Assembly: GCA_001692895.1 (NCBI GenBank)
Contig: KV748196.1
Location: 2,232,001-2,296,000, forward strand
Direction: 5' to 3'
From: Cenococcum geophilum 1.58
Lineage: Eukaryota; Ascomycota; Dothideomycetes; Gloniales; Gloniaceae
DNA: 64,000 nucleotides
A program made the position numbers and the translations under genes. A model generated the notes under the pieces. The model saw only the letters and a program-made list of their open reading frames with translations. It was not told the DNA's origin and did no database searches. Positions 12,765 to 24,929 of this stretch are shown here, in pieces. Every line of letters starts with the position of its first letter. Positions within the stretch are counted from its first letter, which is position 1.

Positions 12765-15570
12765 AGACACGCAGAAATATACTACGACTATAGAAGAACC
12801 GCCAGCTGCGGAAGAACAACCAGCTGTAGAAGAACCGCCAGCCAGATAGATAAGACAGTAGAAGAGAACCAGGCAATATTAAATAGTAAGGGGAACCAGG
12901 CAGTACCGGAAAAAGACAGGATAGCTAGACTTAACGTATAGGCCAAAGAGTAGCAATAAGAAGTAAAAGACTATAGGTCTATTAACCTAAATCGGATTTC
13001 TTTATTACCTTAACTTGGTTACTAATTTAGTTATCCATATAGTTACAGGAAGAGTAGGGTCTTAAAAAGTTGCGTATTAAGACATCGGGCGAACTAGCGA
13101 GCCAATTAGATAACTTTAGCCGGCGGTTAGCGTTACCAAGATCTACTACCAAGCATAGCCAGACCTTTATTAAAGACGCAGAGACGGGTAGCCAAAGGCC
13201 AATTACTTAGATAAAAACGAGATCTAAGATATTTAGCGGCGAAGGAAGTCAGTACTGCCCTTCACGAATAAAGGATATAATACCGAACAAGGTCGCAAGC
13301 ACACGAGATCGGATCTGTCCTTAAAAGCTTCCTATTCTAGCTTAGCTTTATCTTCTTTTGAGTGATCCGGATTATGTCAGCAGCGGCTCAAAAGGCGTTC
13401 CGTAAAGAAGTAAAAGAGACCCTACCATGTGGAATAACAGCAGACTAAAGTAGACGAACATACTAAGACCCGGCAGTAGACAATAAAGATTCCGTGCTCT
13501 CCTAAGAAGATCCCCCCTCAGGCGTTAAGAAGCAGGTGCTCTCCGTTAGGGATATGGCTATACAAGTAGACCTGCCGAAGTATATACCTGTTAAGGTACC
13601 GCCAGGACAGCCATCTAGGACACCCTCTGTCAGGACTACGGCTATATAAGCAAACCTACCGCAGCGTTTACCTGTGATACCTAGGACCGATGACCCTTAG
13701 TAAACAAATAATATAAGCCGCAAGGACCACCTATAAGCTCCCAAGGAAGCTCTAGATGCGTCACCCTATAGCTAGTAATCGACGACTTAAGATAGGATCT
13801 ACGTTGTGACCTAGCCTATACCAGCCCTAGGAACTATTGGAACTCTATACTTTATAGGATAGGACGTGTTATAGTTTATCGAGCAGTACGAATGACTATA
13901 CGCCCGATATTACGTCACGAGTAAGGAGAAGCACTAGGGTCTTCCGGAGTACTGCGATTACTAGATAGGAATATAGATTCAAAGCTTACCTAAATTTATA
14001 ACTGGTGACTAGATGGAGCTTGTGAGAAAGCTTAGGGTAGAATATTGAGGAAGTAACCGCTTTTATAAAATGGAGATGGTAGAATTCTTGGAGGCCTACA
14101 TACTATAGTGTAGGAGCAGCCCACCTGGCGTGCGCGAGTACTATAGGCAGTTTACACTAATCTCCTAAAGGGTTACGGAGGCAGGTAATTTAGGGAACGC
14201 TTAGCGAGGGTACTAGTTTGTAAAAGAACTTCCGCTTAAATATTAAAGGTATACTATAGCTAAAATAGGAACTAATCCCGATAGATAAGAGTCCTTTAAC
14301 TTCTATTAGCTATAGAGAGCCGTAGAGGACAGGCTTAGTTTATATAAGGGCGCAGATTATCTGCCGAAAATGAACCCTAGGGAGCAGAGCCTTCGTCAGC
14401 TAGTTAAAGGATATAAAGACTGGTAGAATAGTACCCGAGCTCCCTTTGTCCCACAAAACTATCGACCTCCACAAGATTCTTAATATCCGCAGAACTGTTA
14501 ATATCCGTAAGATTCTACTGCCTTTAGATAGCCGTAATGGGACGTACAGGGTTAGCAAGGTACGCGAGGATAAGGCTAGTGGACCTATTTTAGATACGGA
14601 GGGAGTTACCATTTTACTGAGTACGAATGCTAAGGGCTAAAGGATCTTATTTAGTAAGGATTTATACATCTGTCTAATTAAGGAACACTAGTAGCTGGGA
14701 TGTGTGATTGACCTAGACTAGTACTTCCGTGGCTCGGCAATAAAGGACGACTAAAAGGTATTAAAAACTGGCTTTATATATACTAAAGAATAGACCTAGC
14801 TATAAATTAGAAAAGGGAAGGATAAGAACAGACGTAGCAATAGGCCCCAATAGTATAAACGGATTTTACTGCTTTCCATAACGAAGTAGTACTACAGAAT
14901 AGTAACAAAATATGGACGAACTGGGAGGACTACTATTAAGTACGGCCCACGGACTTAGTAACGCCCAGCCAGCAACATCCGCAGACCCGCCCAACCCTTA
15001 GAGACAGCCGTACAACTAGGACAATCGTTAAGCCGCAGGTTCCGCAGCAGGTTCCACCGCAGGAGAAGAAAATACAATCAGGAGATTGCATCCAAATTAG
15101 GTCACAGCCTGCGGATAAAACGGCTAAAGCTTGGAAGACAAATAAGTCGTTCAACCCTTAAAGACGGTCTTGAAGACAGACACTTAACCAGCAGGCTCCG
15201 CAGCAGGCCCCGCAGCAGGCCCCACAGCAGGTATAGGATTTTTGACTAAGGGACAGTCAAGTTCTAAGGTGGGGGAGGGGACACAGGTAACAGCCGTATA
15301 AAAAGATTTCTATTTATCTGCTTAATTACAGTATTTCCTAAAGCTCCTTTCCTTATTTATTTTCTTAATCGCAATACGTTGAGACGCGTTAGTCGCGACG
15401 ACCTGCTGTAAAGATATTAGTTCAGCTTACCGCCTATTACCAAGCCAATAGCGATTTTCTATCCCGGGGATGGAAAATCCTAATTAGTCTATGCAGCAGT
15501 AAAGCCGGCAGAACTCTACACCGCCCCTGAAATTCGATAATGCGCCAGCTACACGATAAGAACGGCACCA
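12765..15570 (+). pseudogene. Gag of element G, long and lightly RIP-mutated
   Basis: An unusually legible gag. The opening has a short Glu-Pro-Ala repeat (EEPPAAEEQPAVEEPPA, 12794-12843). From the ATG at 13374 one frame runs for over 700 codons, broken only by TAG/TAA at apparent Gln or Trp codons: MSAAAQKAFRKEVKETL, then a capsid core with EYCDY near 13943, GVREYYRQFTLIS near 14129 and LSLYKGADYLPKMNPREQS near 14335. Near 15190 there is a Gln-Ala-Pro repeat. The stretch 12844-13373 also looks coding but in another frame, so a frameshift or an intron is possible. No CCHC knuckle was seen. Function is inferred from the capsid-like core and its place after the 5' LTR. Confidence 0.65.
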
Positions 15571-15589
15571 AGAGCCTTAATTAATTACA

Positions 15590-17760
15590 CGGATATAGAG
15601 CCAATTATACGATACAGAGCTAGACGTAGAGCCAGACGTAGAGCCTTAATCAAACGACTGCACAGAAGCCTTAATCAATCGAATAACTATATAGAAGCCA
15701 CGACTGGTTAAGGAATCAAATCAAGCCAGAGCCTCGATGTCAGCACGTCGCCGTCACTAAATCAGATCAGTTAAATATCGTTAAATTAGAGCCTTCGACC
15801 GGGCCGACCTTGTTCCTTATTTAAACGACAACTAATCGCAGCACGACTGCCACTGCCATCCGAATTTAGTACTGCGCCAGCTACACGACGAGAACAGATA
15901 CCGCGGCAAGGAAGAGACCTGTACAAAGGCAGTAGCATAATATTGGAAAACAAGCAGCATATAAAGAGGCACTGTAATAAGAGAAGACAAGGATGCTCTA
16001 TAAGAGGTCGTACACGGGGCACAACTAACCACGATAAACCCAAGCCATCCTTATGCGACTAAAGATAGAATTAAGCCGCATCTGGCTAAGCTAGTGGAGG
16101 GCTTATTAAGGATTATAAGAGGAACAGGAATTGGATATATAGGAGCCGGCGCTTTTCTTCAGAGGTCGTCATAATAAAGGACTATATTATAGACACAAGG
16201 GCAAGGGATATACGACAAAGGTAGTTATAACGGCCGAGAAGCTGCCACCGGATGACCTTAAAAATATTAAGGACGGCTCAGGCAAAATATAGAGCTAGTA
16301 GGACAGTAATCAGGAGACTAGGAGCAGAAGATAATACTAGGGAAGGTTCTTAAGCCGGGAGAAGATTAAGGATATATGAGTATCCTGCTAGCAGCGGGGA
16401 TAAGGAAGCAGCCGTAAGAGCCTAAGGATATACTAAAAGAGTCAAAAGCAACAACGGCCTAAAAGGGGAAGAGAGCAGCTATAAAAGGCGTCCTAGAAAA
16501 GCACCGGGCCCGTAATAGTAGTCTACTAAAAGCTGCCGTTTATGCTTATAAGGACGTCTTAAGATAGGTCTCTGGATTGGACGTCTAGAGGATACCAAGA
16601 GCCTCAATTGACTACGGATATAGAGCCCTAATTGATTAACTATATAGATATAAAGCTTTAACCGAACGACTATGCAGCCAGAGTTTTAATTAATTATTTA
16701 TAGATGCCGAACCTACGGACGCAGAGCCTCAATCATATGTACAGTAGAAGACACCTTGAGTTAAGCCAGAGCCTCTGTCAAATCCTGATCAGTTAAATGC
16801 TGCCTTTATAGTTAAGTCGTCAAATTAGAGCCTTCGGTTGTACTAACCTAATACCCTATCTAAACGTTAGTTAATCGTATGTTGTTATAGTTAAATCGAA
16901 TCAGTCACCGTCGCCGTTAGACGTCTTCGATTAGTAGTTAAAGATTCTATAATAGTAGGCACGCAGGCACTAGACCTAACTAGGAAATTAGTATACGGCC
17001 AGAAGAACATCAGAAACGCAGTTAATTAACGTTTTAGAGCCTCTGCGAGAGCCTCTTCCCTTAGCTGTTACCCCCGTATCAATTGACTGCCGCCCGTCTT
17101 GACGCCCGCGGATTGGTTAACTAAAATGATTTTTTCTGTAAATATAGATACGGAGCTTTATACGGAGTCTTATATGGAGTTTATAGATATGGAGTATATA
17201 GGTGCAGAGCCTTGGTTGGATAATAGTACGGTAGCTTAACTGGACGCCTATAGATGCGAAGCCTTGATTGAACAGTAGATGTAGAGCCTTGACCGAACGG
17301 ACGCCTACACAGAAGCTTTGACCAACTATCTACAGATACAAAGCCCTAGTCGTACGTGCAGCAGAAGACACCTTAAGTTAAGCCAGGGCCTTATTAAATC
17401 TCAATCAGCTAAACACAGTCTCCGCATTTAAATCAGGACAATCAGAGCGGGCCAACTTTCTACCTTAATTGAACGACCGAACGGTTAGTTACAGCACGTC
17501 GTCGCCGACCAGTTAGACAGTCTTCGGCCAGCAGTTAAAGTAGGCATATAGGGACGCACGCAGACACGCACGCAGACGCAGACGCAGAATATGCAATACA
17601 GAGCTTCTGATACACGGCCAGATGCACAGCTAGGTGTAGGGCCTAATGCAAAGCCACGGACAGAGCCTTGATTGAGAGCTGCGTACGATATAAACTAATA
17701 CAGAGTCTTAATATTAAACGGCCAACCAAACGATTAAATCAAGCCAAGGCCTCTGCTATC
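15590..17760 (+). repeat. Diverged direct repeats inside element G
   Basis: Three long diverged copies at about 15590-15870, 16610-16930 and 17145-17525, with a fourth partial copy at 17600-17760. Each has a field of short words of the form agagcctt-a-tt-ga, then a segment containing aagccagagcct, a segment with atcagttaaat, and then ttagagccttcg. A separate short repeat, gcgccagctacacga, occurs at about 15542 and 15873. No convincing protein was found. These look like duplicated non-coding units that lengthen the element. Confidence 0.6.
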
Positions 17761-17879
17761 TTGGTCGACTGCTCTATCTCTACTGTTCTAGATCTGTACC
17801 GTTGCTAAATCTATACCGCTACTAGATCTGCTGGATCTGTTATGTCATCTAACTAGACCGACCGACCTGTTCTAGGCCT

Positions 17880-18340
17880 AATGCTATTTTAACTGTTCTA
17901 CTNCTGCTCTCCCGACCGCCATACCCTACCATTTCAATCGCCCCGCCGCCGCTGTTCCGACTAGCCGCCTCCGACCGACTGCTACTGGCCACTGCTATTA
18001 ACCATACTGCTACTGCTGCTACTGCTACTGCTGCTACTGCTACTGCTGCTACTGCTACTGCTGCTACAGCTACTGCTGTTACTGCTATATTAGCTGACTG
18101 CTACCGACCGACTACTATCAACCGTCTGCCGCTACCGAGATTTCTACTACTAAAAGTTCTGCCGCCGAATGTCCTACTACCTACTAACTATTACCGAATT
18201 CTCCCACCAAGTATTCTACCGCCGACTGTTCTATCTTATTTCACCGCGCTAACTGTCTGCTTTTATTACTGTTTATACCACTATTACTATTACTGCCGTT
18301 ACTACCGTTACTACCGCCGTTATTATTTTTAGTTTACTGC
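17880..18340 (+). repeat. Triplet-rich low-complexity region with CTG/CTACTG microsatellite
   Basis: At 18002-18090 there is an array of ctg and act triplets of period 6-15 (tactgctgct units). The same base bias in scattered form extends to about 18340. One ambiguous base (N) lies at 17903. It sits between the direct repeats and the polypurine tract of G and has no other recognisable content. Confidence 0.75.
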
Positions 18341-18525
18341 TGTCCTAGTTACTATTAGTAGGAAGGATAACGTAGAACAGTTTTATAGAAGGGCTGAGGA
18401 TAAAGTTACCTACGTTCTTTTAGGGATATGCTTTCCTTTATCTATTCTACTTTTGTTATACTCTCGTTTTGCTATTCTTCTATATTATAGAACGTTAGGG
18501 GACAACGTTCTTAGTAGGGGAGGTA

Positions 18526-18777
18526 TGTAGTAGTGTAGATTGGACGTCGCCTACTGTCTTGGCATTTTCCTATATTTATAGAGCCTTCGGCTTCCTTCCT
18601 TCTTCCCTCTATCATATATATCACGACTCTACCAGTTACCAGAAATATACTCTTTTCTTTCTTTCTTACTGACTGTTCTACTGACTAATTACGACCGACC
18701 AACCAACCGACCAACCGACTGACTGACTGACTAACGGCACTGTGACTTTCCTATCTTAGAGAGGTCGTACCCTCCCA
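18526..18777 (+). repeat. 3' LTR of element G
   Basis: Starts tgtagtagtgtagatt after the purine tract at 18513-18525 and ends gtaccctccca. It pairs with 12439-12690. The integrase frame of A resumes just after its end. Confidence 0.9.
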
Positions 18778-18783
18778 TAATAG

Positions 18784-19450
18784 TTAGCTCTAGCGTAATA
18801 TATATATAATATAAGCATCTATAGTAGTATAAAAATGACCCCTTATAAAGCATTGTTTAGGGTAAAAGTAAATAACCCCTAAAACGTTAAAGATATTATT
18901 CCTAAAAGGAAAGGCATTAGTAGTATCTAAGAGAATTAAGCAAATAAGAATTCGTAGAGAAGAACTTAAAAAGTACTTACTAGACGCCTAGGCTATATAA
19001 AAAAGGTACTATAATAAAAAACATATACTAAAAGAATTTGAGATAGGAGACGAAGTCTTACTATTTATAAAAAATATCTAAATAAAACGTATTAAGAAGA
19101 AGCTAGATTACTAATAGCTTAAACCCTTTAAAATAGTTAGGAAAACTAAAGGAAATTAAGCCTATAAATTAAAATTACCAAAATTATATTTAATACATCT
19201 TATATTTTATATTTCCTTACTAAAGCTATATTAGAGAAGAGATAATACGGAACTGCTACTACCTAGTAAAATTAATAGGGAACTAAAATGGAATGTAAAA
19301 GATATTTTAGACTAAAGATAGCGCCAAAAAAAGTGCAAATTTTTAGTTTATTAAGGATACTTTTAGGCATATAACAGTTAGAAACCTAAGAAGCACTTTT
19401 AGCTAGAATATAATATAGTAATTAAAACCTTCCTAAGAACTAAAGGTAAA
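18784..19450 (+). pseudogene. Pol of element A, part 2: integrase C-terminus and chromodomain
   Basis: Continues the integrase of A in frame with 12438: the joined reading is DNWIL* then LALA*YIYN, where the family has NW-x-x-x-L-x-x-A-E-x-x-Y-N. A GPY-like segment follows, with KFLI-type and YRLKLP-like residues near 19160 and LIFYISLL near 19199. The chromodomain at about 19280-19405 reads ELKWNVKDILD, KKCKFLVY and KPKKHF, matching the aromatic-cage chromodomains of Ty3/Gypsy chromoviruses. Stops are TAG/TAA only. Confidence 0.85.
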
Positions 19451-19479
19451 GATTTAGTAATAGTTCTAAATATACTATA

Positions 19480-21408
19480 GACAAAATAATAGGGAAGACC
19501 CCGTAAATTAAAACTATAAGGTTAAGTATAGGCATTAAGAACAGAAATGTTTTGCTATTATAATAGGGATCCTAGAACCCTATAAGGGGAAGCCTATAGG
19601 ATCTATAAGAGAACTACTAGAGATACTATCTAAAAAAGACACTATTTAAAAATAAGTAGTAGTAATATAAAAAGATATCTTGGGGATTTAGAAAGACCCT
19701 TTAGGGATAAAAAGAGAGTATCTGGTTTAGTACTAGAGATATATAATAGAGTTAATAGTATAAAAAGGAGTAAAAAGACAGCCTATAAAGAATCAAAATT
19801 TTTAAGAAATTATAAAGTACTTATAGAAATACTACCCGTTTATTATATATAGGGATTATAGTAGTGCACTACCTTTATATAAATTGTTACCGAAGCTTAA
19901 AATAAAGGTATTCTTAAAGTATAAAGTTAATTCCTAATAATAGGGTATCCTAGAGGTACCTAAGCACCACTATATAAAGCTATTTTATAAAAAGAAGGAA
20001 AGAACTAAATAATAACTTAAATACTAGCAGCAGTAATAGGAGCCTCCCTTCTATCTTAACGTTATTATTAATAGTATTATCAGCACTTTTATTCCTAAAA
20101 GTATTAGCATTTCTACTAATATTCTTCTTAGTATAATAGGAACTAAAAGGACTAGTACGGGCGGGAAACCGGCGAGGAGAACGTTTACTTTAACTTTTGT
20201 TGCTATCCTTAGTATCCTTAGGCTCTAAATTAGTATCTAAGCAGGGATCTAAAAGCCATTAGCTAAGAAAATTAGTATAGTTCCTAAACGTATTACTAAA
20301 GAAACTTACCTAGCTAAAAAGGCCCGCGTAAGAGTGCGGATGTTATTATTTATAAGGGTAAGCTGCTTATATATACGCTCTTAGACACTATATATCTAAG
20401 ATTATTACGTCTCTATAGTAGTAAAAACCCTTATTAAATTAAAGAGCCTATAAGTAAAGGTGGATACCTTCTATCCCTATTTATCGCTATTTAAATATAG
20501 GCGGAAATCCTAAATAGCGTAATAAAGCTTATAAGTCTTACGCGTATAAATAGTGGGGATCTAATATAATTAGTAAAATTTAGAATAGAATAGAATAGAA
20601 AATACTAAAACGTAGGTCTTTCTCCTACTACGGCAATAGAAATACTTAAATTTATTTTTACCGAAGTAAGGCATCTTATAGGCGTGGGATAGGTCTAATA
20701 TAAGCGCGTAAACGTAATAACGGTAGTACTTTAGAGAGATTACCGCGGGAGCAATAGAGGTAGTCTAGGGTAGCACTAAAATAACACTACCGCCGGTTTA
20801 GGGACGCGTAGTATAACTATAAGCTATTATAAGAGAATACTACGGGAAGTTAGTATTATTAATAGAGATAAAATAGGGATCCTATTGCTTATAGGCGTAT
20901 TATAAAAAGAGAATAAAGTAGTTATAAAAGAATAGCTAGAGATATAGAAGCTAAAAGCTAAAATATAGTAAAAACAGTCTACTAAAAGATAAGATAAATA
21001 GTGTTATTAATAAAAAGATATATAAGAGGCGACAGCTTATAAACTAAAAGAAAATAAAAATAAAAACGTTATTATTAGAACCTATTTTAGGTAAATAGGG
21101 ATAGTAGCTAGTAGACGCATTATATAAAACAACCTCTAGATTAACTTATAACAAACTCTTATAATAAGAAAGGTAAATCCCATCTAATTTTTATTATTAT
21201 TATTACAGTTCCATTATAAAGGCATTATAAAGAGCTATAGTAGAAGAAGAGTAGAGGAACTAAAGATAAAGTAAGGTTCTATGCTAGTAAAGAACTAGCT
21301 ATAAGCCGTATTATAGAGTACCTTTCTACTAAGAATTCTCCCTAGTAGTTTTATCCGGAATTCTATAAAAGCTTAGTAAAGGCGAAGTCTTAGAGGACTA
21401 AAACTCTT
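19480..21408 (+). other. Extra 3' region of element A, possible degraded ORF
   Basis: About 1.9 kb between the chromodomain and the 3' LTR is longer than usual for a Gypsy 3' untranslated region. From about 20080 to 21070 one + frame carries only TAA/TAG stops and contains GTKRTSTGGKPARRTF, ETYLAKKARVRVRML and REYYGKLVLLIEI. TGA is rare everywhere in RIP-mutated DNA, so this is weak evidence. I do not recognise a family. A purine tract (aaaggggaggca) at 21409-21420 ends the region. Confidence 0.35.
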
Positions 21409-21422
21409 AAAGGGGAGGCAAT

Positions 21423-21586
21423 TATAATAGAATCCCCTAGAAGGTACATATTAGATAAGATAGTAAGAGGTTTTATCTATATTCTATCTACATCCTAAAA
21501 GACATAGTTAGATAAGGGGTAAAGGGTTTTATTAGCGTCTTAAAAGGATTATATAGGGAGCTAGTTCTCCTCTAGAGAAGAACTAG
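21423..21586 (+). repeat. 3' LTR of element A, left piece (split by B)
   Basis: Matches the first half of the LTR at 7721. It stops after aactag, where element B begins; the second half resumes after 59966. The last five bases, actag, are the left copy of the target-site duplication of B. Confidence 0.92.
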
Positions 21587-22006
21587 TGTTACAGACGCTT
21601 TAAGCACGATGTTACGACTACTAGGAGAGGAGTTAGAGGAAGCTAGTTAGTTAATATAGGCACGGTCTAAGATGGAACCGATTGAGCCGTGTGATAAGGA
21701 ATAGTAATTAAAGTTATATAATATGCTACGTACTAAATAAAAGGAACGTAAGGAACTTACGTACCTTATGTACCCTACGTACATTACGTATAAGGAGGAT
21801 TTCTTAGGAATATGGTTGTATATTTAAAGAACCACAGTTCCTACTAAGATAGTTCTTTCCTTATAGTGAATCTTAGAATATAATTAGAGTTAATCTATTA
21901 GGCAACCACTCTACTAGTTATTATTACGTTGTTGACTTTTTTATTTACCTATATACCTAGCTTATTAATAAGTCTACCGTAGTTCCTGCTATACGGCTTT
22001 ATTATA
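21587..22006 (+). repeat. 5' LTR of element B
   Basis: Starts tgttacagacgc and ends ttattata. It is homologous to the right LTR of B and, in reverse complement, to the four LTRs of C and D. The 21713-21805 block carries repeated tacgta words and is shared with D but not with C. Confidence 0.93.
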
Positions 22007-22048
22007 TATTTACTACTAAGATTACGGTATTAATAAAAGTTAAATAAT

Positions 22049-23140
22049 ATGCTATTAAAAGCAGCAGCTATAATAGCGTTAACGGCAGCAACTACCTTGG
22101 GATTAGGTAACGATACTAGTATAGCAGATACTAACTTTTAGCTAGTTACCGTTAGATAGCTATAAGAAATGGTTAATTAATTAATAGATAATAATAGGAT
22201 ACTTAAAGAAAGGATTAATGGAATTGGAGTAGTTAAGGTTAAGTTACCCTTAATAGAGCGATTCTTAGGGGAGAAGTTAAAACTTAAGGGATTCCTTATA
22301 TAAATGCACTTTAAGGTTATATAGGAAGGAGTTAAACTAGGGACGCCTATGGATTAAGTCGCTTACGTAGGATTGTTCTTAACGGGAAGGGTACTTAAGT
22401 AGTTTAAGCCTTACCTTACGGAGGTATAGGAGTATAGTATAACGACTACTAACTAGGAGGTATAATATATGTTCTTAAGCTAGAACGGGTTTATAGAATA
22501 CTTAATATAGATGTTTAAAGACCTAGAGGTAACTACTATAGCGGAATAAAAACTTTAAAACCTAGTATAAAGGACTTTAGTAATTAAGTATACGACGTAG
22601 TTTTAAATATTAGCAATATAAGTTAAATAGAATAATAAGGCGCTTATAGTATAGTATAAATAAGGACTTAAAGCGAAAGTCTAGGACGTAATTATCCTAA
22701 TAGAAGATGTGGATACTCTTAGGGATTTAATTAATTAAGTAATTAAGATCGATAATAGGATCTACTAAAGAGAGTAGACTAAAAAGGGTTAGGATAGAGT
22801 TCTATAGTTATATAAGGCGCAGAGTACGCAATAACAAAGTTAAAGTTAAAAACTATAGTATGGCATAGAGCTAATGGACCTAAGTAGTACTAAAGAAAAT
22901 AGAAAATAGAATAAATAACTATAGAAACCTAGAGGATAAGGATTAAGTAATTAAAGGTCTAAGGAGCAGAGGCCGAATTAGGGATTTTAATAGTAGAAGA
23001 CGTTTAGGCGGACTCTATAGCAAGAAAAATGGTTTAAAGAAGGAGCTTATATAAATTGCGGAAAATAAGGTTATTATATTAAAGACTATAAGAGTGGTTA
23101 GAGTTACTATATAGTAAAAGGAATAAGATTAGCGGAAGAT
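22049..23140 (+). pseudogene. Gag of element B
   Basis: Structural nucleocapsid protein. The frame opens with an ATG at 22049 (MLLKAAAIIALTAATT), 43 bases after the LTR. The capsid has KLKGFLI, VAYVGLFLTGRVLK and FKPYL near 22290-22420, the usual retrotransposon-gag core. The knuckle at about 23047-23098 reads AYINCGK*GYYIKDYKS, a CCHC box with two Cys and the His turned into Tyr. The same protein is found in C and D on the minus strand, which confirms the frame. Stops are TAG/TAA at Gln and Trp codons. Confidence 0.82.
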
Positions 23141-24920
23141 ATATATATATAAAGGGATAATAGTGTACTGCGAGGAACAAAAGAATGTTTAATTAGAAGT
23201 TTTGCGTTTTGTTATAATAACGCATACCAAATTTATAAGGATGCTAAGTATAGCGTAAGCTATTAGCCATAGGAGCTAAAATTATTAGAGTTTAGAGGAA
23301 CTAATGAACCAGTTCGCAGATCGGACATTAAGGACAATAAATTCGATATAGATGAAATATTTAGTAATAATAAGGTAATAAAGGCAGCTTACTAAAAGTA
23401 TATAGACCTTAGAGATGTTATAAATGAGGTAAAGGATAATTCTACTACAGAATAGAGAACATTAGTAGGGATTAAGACCCTACTAGATATAATATCTATC
23501 GCTTTATAAAACGTAAGAGAAGTAGGATAATAAACCACTTTAGCACTTAATAAAGGTAAAAGGCTACAGGCTTAAGATTCTTAAAATAAGATAAGGGACG
23601 CTTAAGATTCCTAAGACGGGATGAGATAAGCTTAAGGACCTATAATGGACAATAACCAATAGAGCAGAGCAACGGCTTAGTTTAGTAATATATAAATAAG
23701 CTTAGGACGAAGTTTCCTAAAGGTATAAGATTCTTAAGATAAGATAAGAACACTATAGAAGCCTAGTTAAACTAAGGCTAGAGTTAAGCTTAAGATAGAA
23801 GCAAGCTTAGGATTAAGAATCCCATAAGACTAAGATTTCTAGACGTAAATAAGGACTATTAAATAAACTAAGATTAAGAAGTAGGAAGACTTTAAGGATC
23901 TACTTATAAGGCGAAAACTAAAAGAAAACATAGGGGAGTTTAGATAAAGAATCCTTATATAGTAAGAATAGAAACTAGATTAGAGATCTAGTACACTAGG
24001 TTATATAAGGGATAGAGCGCCTATATAAAGAATTACTAATAGGTCTAGGGTAGGCACGCTAAGAGCTAAGTAACTTACTAAACTAGAAGATAAAGAGGAT
24101 CTAGGAATTCTAACTAGATTTAAGGAACGGTATATAAAGGGCTATTATAATATAGTAATAAGGAGATACTTCCTTACAGATAAGCCGTATATACTTTAAT
24201 AGCTATACTAAAAGTAGTATAGGCAATAATACAATAATAAGTGGGAAGATTTCTATATGTAGTTAGATAAATAAGTTATTTAGGACTACCTAATTATAGA
24301 AAAGGCTATAACTTATATTAAAGGAGCCTTAATTATAATATTAAAGGATTTAGAGGAATAATTAGAGGACTAGAGAAGCGAGAGATATATCTTAGTACCC
24401 GCGAATAAAGTTATAACGTTTAGATTAACACGGTAAAGGTTTAAACTTAAAGATAAAGATAAGTTAAGAGTTAACCTAAAGCACCTAGTATACTATACGC
24501 TATTATAGATTATATATATGGATAATATATACAAAATGCATAAGAATCTAAAAGAGAAAAATTAGAAGTACCTTATAAGAATATATTAGGCGCTAGATAA
24601 GTAATAGTATAGAAATACTAAGTATATACACAGCTGGCATCTAGTAAAAGTTTAGGAGTTAAGAGACTTAATACTTTAACTAGGAAGATTCCTTACGGAA
24701 GAATGCTTAGATAGATAATAGTGGTGGAAATGCCTAAAGAATATATATCTATAGTATATAGAGGATAAGAAGCGAACTAGGTATTAGCTAAAGAGTAAGC
24801 TAAGTATATAAGGATTAAATAGCTAATAGTTAGGAAAAGTAGAGGCCTATAAAACTAGAGGGAGCTAGTAGTAGAGCCTTAGACCCTTAAAGGAATTTAA
24901 GGATAATACCTAAATTTACA
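23141..24920 (+). pseudogene. B-family linker module between Gag knuckle and protease, function unknown
   Basis: About 1.75 kb that continues the gag-pol reading. The first part reads LRGTKECLIRSFAF near 23168. Next is a hydrophilic repeat zone at about 23570-23860, built on the word aagattctta with variants. A long globular-looking part at 24240-24780 includes KAITYIKGALIIILKDLEE, FKLKDKDKLRVNLKHL and RFLTEECLDR. There is no TGA and many TAA/TAG. The module recurs at the same place in C and D on the other strand, so it belongs to the family. I do not recognise the domain; a second capsid-like domain is one possibility. Confidence 0.55.
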
Positions 24921-24929
24921 AGTTAATTA

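Larger units (their letters stand above)
12439..18777 (+). mobile_element. Element G: non-autonomous LTR retrotransposon with gag only, inserted in the integrase of A
   Basis: Two 252-bp LTRs enclose 5.8 kb. A purine tract (agtaggggaggta) just before the right LTR gives + orientation. A long gag frame fills 12765-15570; the rest is degenerate repeats and triplet-rich sequence. I found no RT, RNase H or integrase motif on either strand, so it should depend on an autonomous relative (large-retrotransposon-derivative type). Flanks are tatag and (t)aatag, an imperfect 5-6 bp duplication. It is clearly less RIP-mutated than its surroundings. Confidence 0.8.

Noticed and set aside
14446-14640. 64-codon + strand open frame
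   Set aside because: Out of frame within the long gag of G; the gag frame is open on both sides.
15786-16043. 85-codon minus-strand open frame
   Set aside because: Open by chance in a lightly mutated, repeated part of G; no motif and not kept in the other repeat copies.
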